The position numbers and the translations under genes are program-made. A stretch of DNA of 12,928 nucleotides from CAYUNT01 sp964446285 (GTDB lineage Bacteria > Sumerlaeota > Sumerlaeia > SLMS01 > CAYUNT01), in NCBI GenBank assembly GCA_964446285.1, contig CAYUNT010000134.1, positions 1 through 12,928 of the forward strand, given 5' to 3'. Shown here in pieces: positions 12,872-12,928 of this stretch. The notes under the pieces are model-generated. The model was not told the origin of the DNA. It saw nothing but the letters and a program-made list of their open reading frames with translations, and made no database searches. Each line of letters begins with the position of its first letter. Position 1 is the stretch's first letter.

Positions 12872-12928
12872 CACTCGCCTTTGGCTCAGGGTGTGGCGTA
12901 GAGAACAGCGGATTGCAGGGTGTTTTGG

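Overview
The window (about 60% G+C) looks like chromosomal DNA of a Gram-negative bacterium. The evidence is a complete TolQ/TolR/TonB-type energy-transduction set, which needs an outer membrane, a chromosomal ParB gene with parS sites beside it, an HU/IHF-type protein and an RlmI-type rRNA methyltransferase. Nothing fixes the phylum. Long Pro/Ser-rich and charged inserts in otherwise conserved proteins, plus short intergenic tandem repeats, fit an uncultured lineage rather than a model proteobacterium, but that is only an impression.

Layout. Positions 1-393 hold a possible C-terminal gene fragment, a pair of 33-bp-spaced hairpin repeats and otherwise non-coding sequence. Positions 404-1952 are a complete insertion sequence of the ISKra4 type: perfect 25-bp terminal inverted repeats, a perfect 10-bp target duplication, and a transposase split over two reading frames. 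A UUCG hairpin followed at once by T5C5 lies where the frames must be joined. Positions 1963-2753 are a 0.8-kb gene-free region with two near-perfect parS centromere sites, two more CACGTG cores and an AT-rich island. It leads into parB (2754-4010), with no parA in view. A co-directional block follows: tolQ/exbB, tolR/exbD and a TonB/TolA-like protein (4070-6353).

On the opposite strand, an HU-family gene (starting at 8094) is coupled by an ATGA overlap to an rlmI-like gene, and the pair converges on the TonB gene. Divergent from HU are two consecutive large membrane glycosyltransferases of the GT-C fold (8357-12824). The first resembles the AftB-like group. The second carries a long C-terminal extension with a G9 tract. 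The right end has a 9-bp tandem repeat.

Functionally the window combines origin-region segregation (ParB/parS), proton-motive-force transmission to the outer membrane (TolQR-TonB), nucleoid and ribosome maintenance (HU, RlmI) and probable envelope glycan synthesis (two GT-C enzymes). The clearest candidates for something new are the hairpin/slippery-sequence arrangement in the transposase, the orphan parB with an altered ParA-contact peptide and a 150-residue disordered leader, and the G9 tract in the second glycosyltransferase.
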